A DNA stretch of 64,000 nt, taken from assembly GCA_011009095.1 (NCBI GenBank), contig VTPC01003601.1:4560-68559 (forward strand), read 5' to 3'. The notes beneath the pieces are model-generated. The model made no database searches, was not told the origin of the DNA, and worked only from the letters and a program-made list of their open reading frames with translations. The number at the start of each line of letters is the position of its first letter. The stretch's first letter is position 1. Below, piece by piece: positions 1-12,035 of this stretch. The stretch comes from Ignelater luminosus (Eukaryota; Arthropoda; Insecta; Coleoptera; Elateridae). The position numbers and the translations under genes are program-made.

Positions 1-540
1 GGGGGGCTGGGGCCATTGTCGTAGTGATGGTGAGTAGTCCCTGATCGCTGGTGGACCAACCCCAGTCATTTGAGTTGTTTTCCACCCCCAACCATTTCAG
101 TACTTGATAGTAAGTAAGTAGGGGGGGAAGGCGAGCAAGGTTTACTTTGGCTGTGGCTGCTGACTTGACGAAGCACGTGTAACGGAGCCTGTTTAGAGAC
201 TCGGTGACATCTCCTCCATAGATAGCCACGAGGAGCTTCTCACCAGCTGTGGCTATTGCCTCCTGGCTGGAATCTGATTGCAAAAATATTTTCGCCAGTT
301 CTATCAAGTGGGTTTGGTGATACAGACCTTCTGGTCTTATTGGCCACTTTCACTGAGCTGGTGATGATTGCCAAGGTGTTCACTTTTTCCTTCTGTTTAA
401 ATTTTACCGTGCCAAACGTGGTACCAACAATTTGCTTCACGCCTTCAGCTCCCAATCTTTGGGCCAAGTGGCAGTTGATCTCAGCACCTCCAACAATTCC
501 ACTACGATGGAAAGTAGGGAATGGGGGGTGGGTACTGAAC
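1..540 (-). pseudogene. Decayed repeat-family ORF (EWGW/GEKxLVxxYGG type), internally deleted
   Basis: Read on the minus strand, two blocks of protein similarity are joined out of frame. The first, about 540 to 310, contains INCHLAQRLGAEGVKQIVG followed by a KFKQKEKVNTLA segment. The second, about 350 to 1, contains IELAKIF, then AGEKLLVAIYGG, LNRLRYTCF, LARLPP, YYQVLKWLG and DWGW, then a Pro-rich stretch. This order matches my memory of an unnamed repeat-associated protein family widespread in invertebrates, whose C-terminus normally continues into a Cys-rich tail (outside the window here). The blocks lie in different frames and the usual middle part (GCDTTS region) is missing, so this is a deleted copy. 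The family name and biochemical role are unknown to me. The match is from recall, not a search. Confidence 0.5.
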
Positions 541-3500
541 CACGTCTTGTATCGTCTCCAGACAATTTTAGAAACAAATCAGTGCTTGTCGAGCGATAAG
601 GTTCTGGTCTTTGGCCATTTTCGAGAAAACTATTTGGTCCACGGGCACCGTCTTGCGCTTAAATAAAAGCTAAAAATACTTGTCGATAGCTTTTACTGTA
701 GGACAAGTCTTTTTGCCAATATTTAGTTCTAAACATGACCGTAACGAAAAAATGTCACTTTTTGTAAAAAATTGCCAATCTTTGAAGTCGTATCTCGGTA
801 ACTAATGAACGTACAAAGCCCATGCTGGCCTCACATTGTGGCAAATGTAATCTATTTTAAAAAGGATATGAATAACAGTTTTGGTAGAACGGATAGTTTA
901 GGAGATATGATCAAAAAACCAAAACAAGTGCGCTGTTTTTTGGCCACTACACAGGTAGCAAAGGTTTTTTGGGGTTGCAAATCTGGATTTATACTACCCA
1001 TAGGAGTCCTAACAACATATTAAAAAATTAGGACTACCCTAATTTTTGCGATGTTTGCCTTTTTTATGTCGATATTAACTGGCCTAGTTGTCTTCGCGCC
1101 CCTAGGGAAGAAGAGAGTGAATTATTATTGCCAAATTAATAGCGGTCACGCCAAGTACCTAGGCGTGTCAAAATTAGCAACCTTTAACTACTTAACTGAA
1201 AAGGCTTGCAGGCATCTAGAGCGGTCTCCGGCTCTCTTTTATAAGTCAGAGTACAACCTTAATTTCATTATCATCGAATAAAACTACAAAGTTTCTTTAG
1301 ACAACGTATTGTATGTGATTGTCAATTTCCTATGCTGAATTGCTTTCTGGTGGCGTCTGAAGCCAGTATAGCAAAAAATCATCAGGATAACATAAATTCT
1401 GGTCTCTTAAAACTCCAAAGAAATATGAACTTATAAATCGAATATCTAGGTATTAAACGAAAAGGAGCCTGAACGACACGAACGAAATTAGATTTTGTTG
1501 CTGAAACATGCGTACAAATTTGGCTTAACGAGCAGGTTTCAAAAATTCTTGGATATGTGACCACAACATAATAGCCCACTAGATATCTGGTATATTTAAA
1601 TTTGGATTGAGCGAGATTCTTATCTTTGGATTTCGCAAAACGTCACAGAGAGCGCCCCATCTAATGACATTACGCTCTCTACTATCCCCGTAGTAGTAAC
1701 ATCCTTCGTCATCTGGTACAGTCACCTTGACCTTTCTCCTAATTAGGTAGAAGGAACGAGCTTAAGACAAAAGGGCTGTATCCATCTTAGTGCACAAGTG
1801 TGGATAGAGGCACAGTTTTTGGGGACTTGCAAGCATCGTTTTTAACTAGTCAAAGGTAAGTTTTCGTAGGCGTATTCGTTCTATAATAATCTTATGTAGT
1901 ATATTGTATAGCAACCACCAAAATAATTTCAGTTTCTCAATTTACTAGACATACTTGAAATATAGACATAGGAATTTTATATTGAGAGAACCAAAGTTGA
2001 TAGGAAGATGAAATCTTAGTGTTACTTACGAGGCGCCGTGGAAAGATTATGCAAAAAATGTCAAGCCGAAAACTTGACGAAACTCTTGAACTTGCCCAGA
2101 AGAATTCTGTACCTTTGAAAATAAACCATCTGATCGGCACCACAGTGCACACACGATTCACTTTTGTTTTCGTCTCTCCCCTCATCCTGCATGATTAAGA
2201 AGAAGAACATTTGTGTGCTATACTCTAGGATGGGAAGTCGTTTTGGCATGGAACTCCCTTCGTTATGTAGGTTATATACTATAGGGTATGACATGGTTGC
2301 GAGTCTAGCGATTTTCATTTGTTTTTCTTTATAAATATTGAGAAAAAGGATTGACAAAAAAGTTTGATCTTCACTTTTTCTAACGTTTTCGCCATTTTAT
2401 TAGTAACATTACCACTGAATAACAACAAGCAAGAAAACAAAAAATCATTGAAAACGCGGTTATGCTAGGATATCTAGACTTTACAATTTCTTTGAACTTT
2501 TAAAGGAAGTAATTGATTATCTACAGAGATAATTCTTTGTTTCTCAATGACGCGTCAATTTAAGATTCCATTCAGACAACTTGAAGCGTGGTTCCTTACC
2601 GTAATTGATATTTTTGATGTTTATTGAAGTTGTGATAAGGTAATGAAGATAAATAATAAACGTCTCTACTGTTTTTTCACATTAGACCGTTAATTTAGCC
2701 GTTTAAACCGAAGAACATTATAATTCGCATCTTTAACATTGCAAACCGTCATTTTGTGTTATTTATTGGTCTGTAAAAATATTTTCAATATTTTTCCGAA
2801 GGAGGTCAGATTTCACATGTATATTTTTTAATATATTGAAATTGTAAAAAAACCTTTTCTGAAATGAAAAAAAAATCGAACAAAGAAAATTATCTCAATG
2901 ACAACGAAAAATTCGTCGGTAGTTTTCTTAATCAATAAATATTATCTGATCTGACGGCTTGAAACAACCTTTTAATTATTTAACTTACGGGAAGACATCA
3001 TCCGTTACTTTCTCGGCTGTCACGAATGAACTCCCATAAGAAAAGTAATCAAAATCGGGACGTATAACCGTAACTTTTCTTTCTCTCTTTTTACCTTTTC
3101 AAATGCTTTCCGAATCTTTCGCTGTCCGTTTATTTTCTAGATGCTACGAAGCGTACACATAAAACTATTATAGATCACCTGGATGGCAGAAAGTTCCATT
3201 CCCGCAATCCACTTTTTATATACTACAATAATGTTGGCTGTCGTAACCGTGGAATGGCCATTTTAGGTAACGATCCAAGTGTGTAGCTCTCTGGCTTTGT
3301 CATCATCACACCAATACGGCACTGTTATCTCTCGTTTCCTGCAAGTTCAATGAAACGTAATGGCAATGAAATGCTGACAATGATTGTACTGACAACTATA
3401 TAAAAATTAATGTTTACAGGTTTTTTTTTTGTTTTACTTCTAGGTTTATTTTCTCAGGGTATGCAAAAATATGTAAAATGAAGGAATTTAATTCTTTTCA

Positions 3501-4602
3501 CCGATATTCAGTTATTATTCTGAATATGAAATGAAACAACTAGAGTTCCCAAGATTGTAATATAATTGTGATTAGAAATTTATTATGAATACATTTCCTG
3601 TTTCTAACGGAAAATAGTATCACTTATATGCAGTTGAATGAATCATTTATTATCATTATTAAATGCATTTGTCACGTAAAATAATTAACAGTTCCTATGA
3701 GTTAATTTTATTTAAATGTGGGTTATGTAGATTGGATTCATCCTTTTGAGATTAATTTATTATCAGTAGAATTGAAACCAATGTAAAAATGACAAAAACA
3801 CATAAGAGCCAGACGATTGAGAAATTCTTAATGTACTTAAATTAATCAGGGAAATGGAAACGGTTACTCATCGTTCAGTTTTGGTTTCCTATTTAATTGC
3901 CGAACAAACCGGCATCGGTAACGATAAACTAGAACAGAATTTCTTAATATTTGTGTGTATTGCGGAGCACTTTTGAGTATTTTCCACTTTGTGCCCAGGC
4001 CTTGGGCGCTACGATTTTGGGGGCACCATGCGGTAGCGTTAATTACATGACCCAACTCAATTTTCTTGTAAAGTAAATCAAGAAAACTGCAAGAAGATAA
4101 TTGAATGCGCTGAAATACTTAAGATGACAGTACAGATGAGATCCTTAGTTACTTCTAATGTGTGAACGAATCAAATTCAAGTAAACCTTTCATATGTGTA
4201 ATGATCCCGAAAAGCTTTGTAGTTCCAAATGAATAATACCTTTACAAGCTTTATATCGTTTAACACTAGTATTATGGTTATCTTTATCGATTCCAAGAAG
4301 AAAACTGTTTTTAATGCGTTTTTCGAGTTCTGTCTCACTTGGAAACAGGGCAAACATGGGAAGGTCAGAAAGAATGTTAAATAAGGAAAGATCTTGGAAA
4401 TATAAGGAAAACATACGTAAAGGCCAGAGAATTTCATTATTTTGCTTGGAATCTCTATTAGCATTAAGATCAAAAATAGTTAATGATCAAAACAAGTTTT
4501 TCCGTGCAATAGAGTGATGCAATTTGTTTTTACTTTTACAAATTTTGAACAGCAATACATTTCTGTGGAAAATTGGAAAACCTGGAAGTCAGGGAATTTG
4601 AT
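541..4602. other. Unassigned intergenic sequence
   Basis: No coding region, terminal-repeat pair or RNA gene could be supported. Short open frames at 805-1,281 and 1,937-2,357 show no recognisable motif. The first few hundred bases may still belong to the repeat at 1-540, since a slightly GC-richer texture continues to about 1.3 kb. The rest is AT-rich. Confidence 0.4.
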
Positions 4603-5019
4603 TCACAGTGTAAAATCTGAACTCTGTATTGGCCTTTCTAGTGAAATGCTCAACTGAGTTGACGGAAGAATCAAGTGCCAATCTTCAACTATGCCTAACT
4701 CGAAGAGATCAGTTCTACAGTCAACATCGATTTTAGATCTTTCAGTCTTCATTAAATATTTCATTGTTGATGATTCAAATGTTATTGCCATAAAACCTTT
4801 TAAACCCATATGGAAGCCATGATGACTGTGGTACGTAGTTGAACATCCGACAATCAACCGGAAGTTACAGGTACGATCGCCAGACGAGATCCTGAAATTC
4901 TTAATAGGATGCCATTTTTCGAAAGGGCCATAAAGTTCTGTGTAACGGGGGTTGAAATACCTCTGGATTCGACTAAATTCTAGTTGACGGCAAAATGACT
5001 GTCGTAGTTGAAAAAGCAA
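4603..5019 (-). other. Unrecognised 138-codon open frame
   Basis: An open frame of 138 codons on the minus strand with mixed hydrophilic composition (SSGDRTCNFRLIVG, YHSHHGFHMGLKGF). I recognise no domain, signal peptide or membrane segment. No splice signals or neighbouring exons support a host gene. It may be a repeat remnant or chance. Confidence 0.15.
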
Positions 5020-5611
5020 AGTCCAAGGGAACCGCGAACCTAAACCTCAGCTACGAAATAACAACAACAATGACACAATAATCGTAAAGATTGCTCATCG
5101 TAAGTTAAATTTGATCCAAATTGGAAAAACTAAAAATCCTTCAAGTTGCAACAGTATTTAGTTAGTGCCTATGCTCGATCACTATCCGCCTGTGCCTATT
5201 ATTACCAAAAAAAGCAGATGTTCGTATTTGGATGCTAGAAGAAATTTACACTCTCAAGATAATGATCTTTCAAAGGAAAGACAAATCCAAAACGATTATT
5301 TCTGCTCGAATGAAGAAGAAATGCCAATTCATACGGTGTAAGACATTCTTACTGGGAGTCGAAACTACTCAGGGTTGCAAAATTTTAGCGTAAAGAAGCT
5401 TCGAGGAATCTCTAGGACTTTTCAAGTTTTACTGGATCATTTGACCTCTTCTGTCGCATAATCTTTGGTTGTTTTCCTTCAACCTTATATCCTCTACACA
5501 TGGATCTGAAACAATTTCTTAATGTAGAAGTCTTTATTTAGTCGGTTGTGTCCTGTTGTAATTACTCCTTTCAGTTTTCAGTATTCTGATATCTTCTCTG
5601 TTCGGTTTTAT
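5020..5611. other. Unassigned intergenic sequence
   Basis: Nothing recognisable. No terminal repeats or coding similarity seen. Confidence 0.3.
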
Positions 5612-6013
5612 TTAAAAACTGTCCAAGCAAGTCTTTGATAAGACGTTTGAGTGTCTATCTACCAGAATTCCCAACCAATATGTGCAGTTTTGTTCTTTAT
5701 ACTTTAGTCTACTTGCTCGCCGTTTCGTACGAGATTCCATAGGTCGGTTCAGGTCCTTGTAGAGGTTTATCTTTTGCACTTCTTGGTTGCCTGCAACCTG
5801 GCTCCTTTCAATCTCACAAGTTTTACTTATACTGATACTAACCTCGTTCAACTTGAATGTTTCTAGGACAGCTCTGCTGTTGTCACTGTCTATTGGTCCA
5901 GACTTGCAGATAGTTTCCATGCTGGCCTTGATTTTATCATATTGGCAATTGATGCCCAACTGTGTGGATTTGCTTCTTATTTGATTGTGTCTGTTTCTAA
6001 TAATAAACAGCAC
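5612..6013 (-). other. Unrecognised 133-codon open frame
   Basis: A minus-strand open frame of 133 codons, rich in Lys, Arg, Ser and Asn (for example KTCEIERSQVAGNQEVQKIN). No domain is recognised and no start context or splice context favours it. Repeat remnant or chance are the likelier explanations. Confidence 0.15.
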
Positions 6014-7029
6014 GGCGGTTCATTTTAAAGGGTCCGTAATTCAATAAGTTACCTGCAAACTGTACCACGATCAACTATCGCACCAACATGCTGTAATATC
6101 GCACTAGTTCTAAAAGCAAAAAAGACGTTTTCGTACACATAAGAAATTTTCAACTTTCATGCCTACTGAATCATGCGTAATGTGTCACTTTCTAATGTGA
6201 TTGATGGTAGGAAAATATTAGTAATAATGTCAACTTTTCGTGTAATAATAAATTTTCCTCTGAAAACTCGAGAAGTATATACGTATGTATTTTCCATTCT
6301 AGCAGAGATAACACATCTTTATATGTAATCCTCGCATACAATCCTCATGTTGCAATGAGCACAGAATCATTTTTGATCAAAGCAAACCGCACAGAGGCGT
6401 GACGTATGTTACGTACATACAAAACGTAATGCGCGACCGCAGAGATCGGTCACTTTAAAAGGCTGCTGACCGTTTATAGCATGCTGCTCAAGAAGTTGTT
6501 CTGGTAGTAACCTTCTTTTCATGGCATACGTCATGTATTTATTGTTTCTGTTTTTTAATTGATTTTATTTTTATATTCTTACTTCAAATTATTACTATAA
6601 TTTATTAGTCAAATAATAAAATTTTAAAGGACTACATAAGAATTATTGTTACGTTATTATTTCTACAAATATCTAGTTGCAGAAGAGCTGCTATTGACCT
6701 GGATGTGTATACCTCTACTTTCAAGCTGCACCGTCTGCGGTGCACGACACCTCTTTGTTTCTCTGTGTGTCGAGTTATAAAAATAAGACTAGATTGTACT
6801 CGTAATCCGATATGCTTTGTTCATCCTATCTGCGAAGTTTTAATCTTCGCTATGCATCCGCTGCTTTTTACATTTCCTCCAGTTTTTGTTTACACAGAAA
6901 TTCGATAATAGATGAGGTTGACGTACTTAAACAGGTTAAATAATCGTGTTTTAGTTGTTTTTCGCATTTTTATTAATTAGTGTAGCTGTAAATATTTAAA
7001 TTTAGAATATTAGAATAATAGAAACTATA
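6014..7029. other. Unassigned intergenic sequence
   Basis: AT-rich, with a slightly GC-richer patch around 6,380-6,500. No feature could be supported. Confidence 0.3.
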
Positions 7030-7882
7030 CAGTGTGTCCACATTTCGATGCTCACTATTGGGATCTCGGAAATTGTGAGAGGTACAAAGCCGGTTAAATC
7101 AGAAAAGATTTGGCTATTTTGGAGATCAGTTTACTTATACTCTTGTTTTTTCAAAAAAGTTCACGGCTTACTAGATATTTGCTAAAAACAAAATTATCTT
7201 ATTTTTTTTTAAATAAAAAGCATTTCTCACTTAGTGTGCCGTGGCTTTAAACATATGAAAATCATTGATTTTTGTCAGATAAATTACATTTGTTATGTAA
7301 CAATTGCTAAAACAAAACAAAAGACGCTTTTAAGATACTTTACTGATCATTCACCGATAGCATCAAATAAGCAGCTAATGACCTATAAAAGCGTATTTAT
7401 TTTGTTTTAGCAATTTTTGCATAACAAATGAATTTCTTTGATAAAACTCCACGACGTTGTGTGTTAGATGTCATGGCACACTATGATGAAAAATGATTTT
7501 CACTTCATAACTCGGTAAAACAAAAGAATAGCTATGTCAAACCATGTATCACTGAAAAGCATTTAAGGTGTGCAGTTCAGTAATATGGAAATCAACAAAA
7601 GACAATTGCGAAAATAATTTTTTGTGTTTCGGAGTAAATTCTCTAAAACGCCCTCTTTGCTGTTCGTTTCTATCTTTGCTCGTTACTAAAATATTTTACT
7701 TTAAAAAAAATAAGATAATTTCGTTTTTAGCAAATATCTAGTAAGGCGTGAACTTTTTTGAAAAAACAAAAGCATAAGTAAACTGATCTCCAAAATAGTC
7801 AAATATTTTCTAATTTAACCGACTTTGTATCTCTTACAATTTCGAAGATCCCAATAGTGAGCATCAAAATGTGGACACACTG
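7030..7882. mobile_element. Foldback DNA element, copy 1 (TA-flanked, about 180-bp terminal inverted repeats)
   Basis: The element starts CAGTGTGTCCACATTT and ends with the complement, ATGTGGACACACTG. Each end is flanked by TA (7,028-7,029 and 7,883-7,884), the duplication expected of Tc1/mariner-type transposition. The inverted arms run about 180 bp, down to runs of A or T near 7,205 and 7,710. Inside them a second, nested inverted pair occurs (a GTTATG...CAATTGCTAAAAC block against GTTTTAGCAATTTTTGCATAAC), so nearly the whole element can fold on itself. No transposase is encoded, so it would have to be moved in trans. A second copy lies at 20,737-21,639 in the same orientation. Confidence 0.88.
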
Positions 7883-8299
7883 TAGATTGATCTGCAGAAT
7901 ATTCTATCGTTGCAAAGGATTTTAGAATCTTTATTTTTTATTCAACAATATAGATATCCGTAATGAGAATAACAGTAGTGGTCAGTGATAACCTGATAAC
8001 ACTACTAAGAATAGAGTCGACAGAAATCTCAATTCACTCACATTTAATACCATTTTATATCTATTTATAGTTACTTAGTTTATTTTTTAAACTTCACTTA
8101 AAGGTGAATTATTTCTAAATATGTTAGATAAACGAATTTACGTATTTTGAAATTGCTTTTGGCTTTTTACGTGGAAATATAACCAATAGAACTAAGATAC
8201 ACCATTATTAATGAACAAATGAGTCGATTCAGTCATTGTTTAATTATTAATACAACAGCAATTCTACAAGTTTTAAATTTTGTTTGTATTAGTCTATTA

Positions 8300-10428
8300 C
8301 AGTAGTTCTCAACCGGCGTTCCGCAGACTTGTTGCAAGTGTTCAGGAAAATCTTGAAAGATCGTTATAAGATTTATCTTGATTTTTTCTTTATATTAGAT
8401 ATTTATTAAAAAATTTCTTAATTCCTTTCCTGGTACAAAATCCTTACGCCGACGGATTTATCCCTCAATCTGACAACACTGGCATGCACAAAACCGAACT
8501 GGCAACATGTGCGCGCTGTAAACGCAGAGAACTAACTTCTTCAGTGCAAGTGCTCTATCTTGTCAGTTATGTTACAGTCGAATAGATTTATTAAACGAAA
8601 CATGATGCTGAGCAAAGTCTCAATGATGGAGCAAGTACAAGCGAAAGTAGTAGCAATTATGTTGCTGCAAATACGACTCATACAGGAGATAAAATAATAC
8701 GTAGTAAAATAAGAAAGGTTAATAGACAGTATTCGGACGAATATTTAAGAGAAAGAATGTCAAATTCCACAATATATTGCGTGTGGAGAAAAATTGCTGA
8801 ATAGCTCAATAGTTCCCGCGAAGTTGAAACGCCATTTTACTACGAAGCATGCCAATCTTGCTTCAAAAACTAAAGATTACTTCAAGAAACTGGTGAACAT
8901 GCAAGTTGAACGAGTAAAACATTTTGAAAAAACTGCCAAAATTTCTGATAAGGCTCAAATTGATAATTATAAGGCAGCGGAATTAATTGCATTAAAATTA
9001 AAACCGCATACCATAGCAGAGTCTCTTGTTTTACCAGCATGTTGTGAGATATTAAAAATTATGTTTGGCAAGCATGCAAAAAACGAAATAATAAAAATTC
9101 CTCTTTCAGACGGTACTATGAAAAGAAAAATTAAGGATGTCAGATAATATTGAGGAAACAGTTACGGATAAATTTTCCAAACTATATTTTGCTCTTCAGA
9201 TTGACAAGTCTACTGACATTAGCGGTAAAGCTCATATACTAGGATTCGTTTGTTCCGTTAATGAAAAGGAAATAGTGAATCAATTTCTATGCTGAAGAAA
9301 ACTTACCGGACGTACGTATAACAGGACAAGATATTTCTGACTCTATTACGTCGTATTTACAAACATCATAGTCTTTCAGAGAAAATGCGAGGCCCGGGAC
9401 AACTAATATTTTAGAGGCACTTCAGAATTTAAAATAAAATTGTGGACAAGACAAAATGTTGCCAAGTTGAGGTCTGAGGCCCCCTAATATTGCAAGGCTG
9501 GGGAAGCTGCCCCTCCTGTTCCCCTCTCTGATTGGCCCTGATGGGACCTAACTATATGTAAGAATTTATACGGACCGTGCTCCATCAATGATAGGCTCTG
9601 TTAAAGGATTTGTTAGCCTTGCAAAGACAAGAAACTCAGATATCTATCTACGCACTGTTTTTTGCTTATCTATGGAAGCTCAATACGAAACTTTGCTTTT
9701 GCACACTAAAGTAAGGTGGTTATGTAGGGGTAAAGTGATATGTAGAATCTTAGAACTTAAAAATGAATTGTTGGCTTTTTTTCTAGGATGAAGGTACAGA
9801 TTCTTTTGTAAAATGCCTTAACCATGATAGTTGGTGTGCCAAAATGGCATATTTAACCGATATTTTAATTATTGAAATAGCTTTAAGATAAGTATCCAAG
9901 GGAGAAATGAAAATATTTTAACATCGACGGACAGATTACCAGCATTTCAGAAACAGATATCTCTGTGGAAAAATCGTATATTAGAAAAAAATATACAGTA
10001 GATATTTTTCCTTCACATCAAGATAAAAATGTGGAGGAAATTATTTCCATTGTGAAAGAACATTTAATGTTCTTGAATAAAAAGTTTCCCATTCTTAAGT
10101 ATTTAATATTAGGACTGGATACGAAATGCATCTAACGAGTAGTGAATTTTCCTTACATAAAGAAGAAGAACTGGTTACGTTGTCAACGGATCGTACTCTG
10201 AAAATAAAATTTTCCGAAATAACTCTTGAGGAATTTTGGATTTCTGTCCAAGAAGAATACCCAGCGTTTTCCAAAAAGAAAAAGTACAAGGAATATTCAT
10301 CCATATTTCTGTTGTTAGTTTTATGACTTGACTTACTTGCCTTGTTTATTATTATTAACTCTAGTATTCCACAAGATTTTTTCACATTCCAAACTGTTCC
10401 GCGACTGAAAAAAGGTTAAGAACCACTG
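8300..10428 (+). mobile_element. Decayed hAT transposon (ZBED5-like transposase)
   Basis: Terminal repeats are CAGTAGTTCTCAACC on the left and, reversed, CAGTGGTTCTTAACC on the right, the classic hAT end. The flanking 8-mers GTCTATTA and GTCTGTAA match at 6 of 8 positions, as expected of an old 8-bp target duplication. The interior reads on the plus strand as a broken transposase. A BED-finger-like segment (about 8,720-8,880) ends in LKRHFTTKHANL. It is followed by KLKPHTIAESLVLPACC, then DKFSKLYFALQIDKSTDI, HTKVRWLCRGKV and, near 10,200, LEEFWISVQEEYPAFSKK. Stops and shifts separate these blocks, so it is inactive. Length of 2.1 kb is usual for the family. Confidence 0.87.
8580..10330 (+). 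pseudogene. hAT transposase pseudogene (ZBED5-like)
   Basis: This is the coding relic inside the hAT element. The longest open pieces are 8,794-9,147 (117 codons), 9,588-9,791 (67 codons) and 10,126-10,326 (66 codons). They correspond in order to the end of the BED zinc finger plus linker, the central RNase H-like region around the LLLHTKVRWL motif, and the C-terminal dimerisation-side motif EFWISV. The BED finger is separated from the rest by an in-frame TAG at about 8,802. About 150 bp near 9,370-9,560 look unrelated and are probably a small rearrangement or deletion scar. Family assignment rests on recalled ZBED5/SCAND3-type motifs. Confidence 0.75.
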
Positions 10429-11333
10429 GTCTGTAACGTATGTATTGTAAATGTAATAAATGCTGTGAAAAGTTTGATATGTGTTTGATTCTCATTTAAG
10501 CAAGAAATTGTGTTATTTTATACCAATAGATTCGTTGGAGAGTTCGTGACACTTGATATACTATATACAATTGAAGCTTGTTTAACATCTGATGATATGC
10601 CAGCAATTATTTTTCATTTCATAACCTTGTTATTGATCATTTTAAATTCAAAGATATTGAAGATTTATCTACATATGTAGTAAGAAACCTTTTTGCAGTT
10701 TTATAATTTATTTAAAAAGGGCAGCTCTCTCTTATTCCGAAATATTTTAATTTATTGCAAAATATCTGCAGATATTCGTGTTCTAAATAACTCGAGATAA
10801 AAAGATGCTTATTATTAGAAAGTGATACTTTAAGTCACTCCACTGTTTATACCGAATAGAACAGAAGTTAACAAGATTATCGAGGTTGGAGATTTGTGGT
10901 TTTCTGGTTTAACGATAAAGGCAGGTTAGTCATAGAACTGTGTGTTTGTCTTTGACATTTCGTGCACTAAAAATTAAGTGGTACAGGTACAGTTTTTCTA
11001 TAAGCTGATGCTTTTAGTGGTAAAACTTGCTTAAATAACTGAATTCTGTACAAAACGAATGATTAAGTGATGAGAATTTGTATAATTCCACTAACGTCAT
11101 GATCATTAGCGTACGGCCATTTACATTACCAACCAATATATGTAAGAGCGAGACCTCTTGATTAAAAATAATTACAAAGCCTGAAAACTTTTACTGTGTG
11201 TAATTTAAACAATGTTTTTCAACGTGTGGTTTGCGGTTTACCGATGGTACTCGAGCAAGGATATAGCAATATAACACGAAGGCCGTATTACTACTCTAGG
11301 TGTAAATTTTCTATAATTCTCCTTATACCCTCG
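10429..11333. other. Unassigned; one possible hAT-like end at about 11,210
   Basis: Around 11,210 the sequence CAATGTTTTTCAACGTGTGG resembles the outer end of hAT MITEs, but no partner end was found. Otherwise nothing recognisable. Confidence 0.25.
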
Positions 11334-11872
11334 ACACACTGAGAGTTTAATCATCATTAACCCTAAATTGGGAATTTATTTTGGTGTATGTCACTTCATC
11401 ATTTTCTTAATGATCATTTAAAACACCATTTATAGGAAATGGCGATTGAAATTCCGATGTCGTTTCGAGAAAAGCAATCTGCAGTTGTCGGTAAACATCG
11501 CCTTCATTTTTGAATTGCGCGGGGTGTGAATACTTATGGCTGCTCACACTCAGCTGATATACGACAACGTTCTGTGAGTTCAACGAGTGATAATATTACA
11601 AGATAATTGAAATTTACTTTTTATATGCTATTTTACAATGCTTTTAGTTATAAATAAAAAACCCATTTGCGTCCATTTAAATTCAAATTGAAAAAAAAGC
11701 GAGGTTAAGTTGTTGTTTATATTTGTCAAAATCATAAGTTGTCGCGCGCCAATGTCACTTCACTGCGCAAACTCACAATTTTAATACTGCTTAGTGTGTG
11801 TCTGCTAGCAACAGAAATGGTAATTTATCTAAATGGCCATTTATTTTAATGACAATTAAACTCTCAGTGTGT
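11334..11872. mobile_element. MITE with about 27-bp terminal inverted repeats
   Basis: The left end ACACACTGAGAGTTTAATCA is mirrored at the right end, TTAAACTCTCAGTGTGT, next to the start of the copia LTR at 11,873. About 27 bp at each end match with two mismatches. The interior of 0.54 kb has no open frame of note. A clear host target duplication is not visible because the right border was reshaped by the copia insertion. Superfamily unknown. Confidence 0.72.
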
Positions 11873-12035
11873 TGTTAAGAATTGCTAGGTTGGTAATTGA
11901 GAAAAATAATGTAAAACATGAAAAGCTATATTACCGACCTAGTAGTAGGATAATATGAAAAAGAAAGAAGAAGAAAGGGGTATGTAGCGTGTGTAGTAGA
12001 AGTTCATAAAAAGTTTTTATAAGATGGTCGTTATA

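Noticed and set aside
295-360. Plus-strand reading GDTDLLVLLATF, like the DTDLLVLL motif of the same repeat family whose C-terminus is on the minus strand
   Set aside because: Similarity does not continue on either side, and the minus strand is coherent in two blocks over the same bases. Taken as coincidence, though an inverted fragment cannot be excluded.
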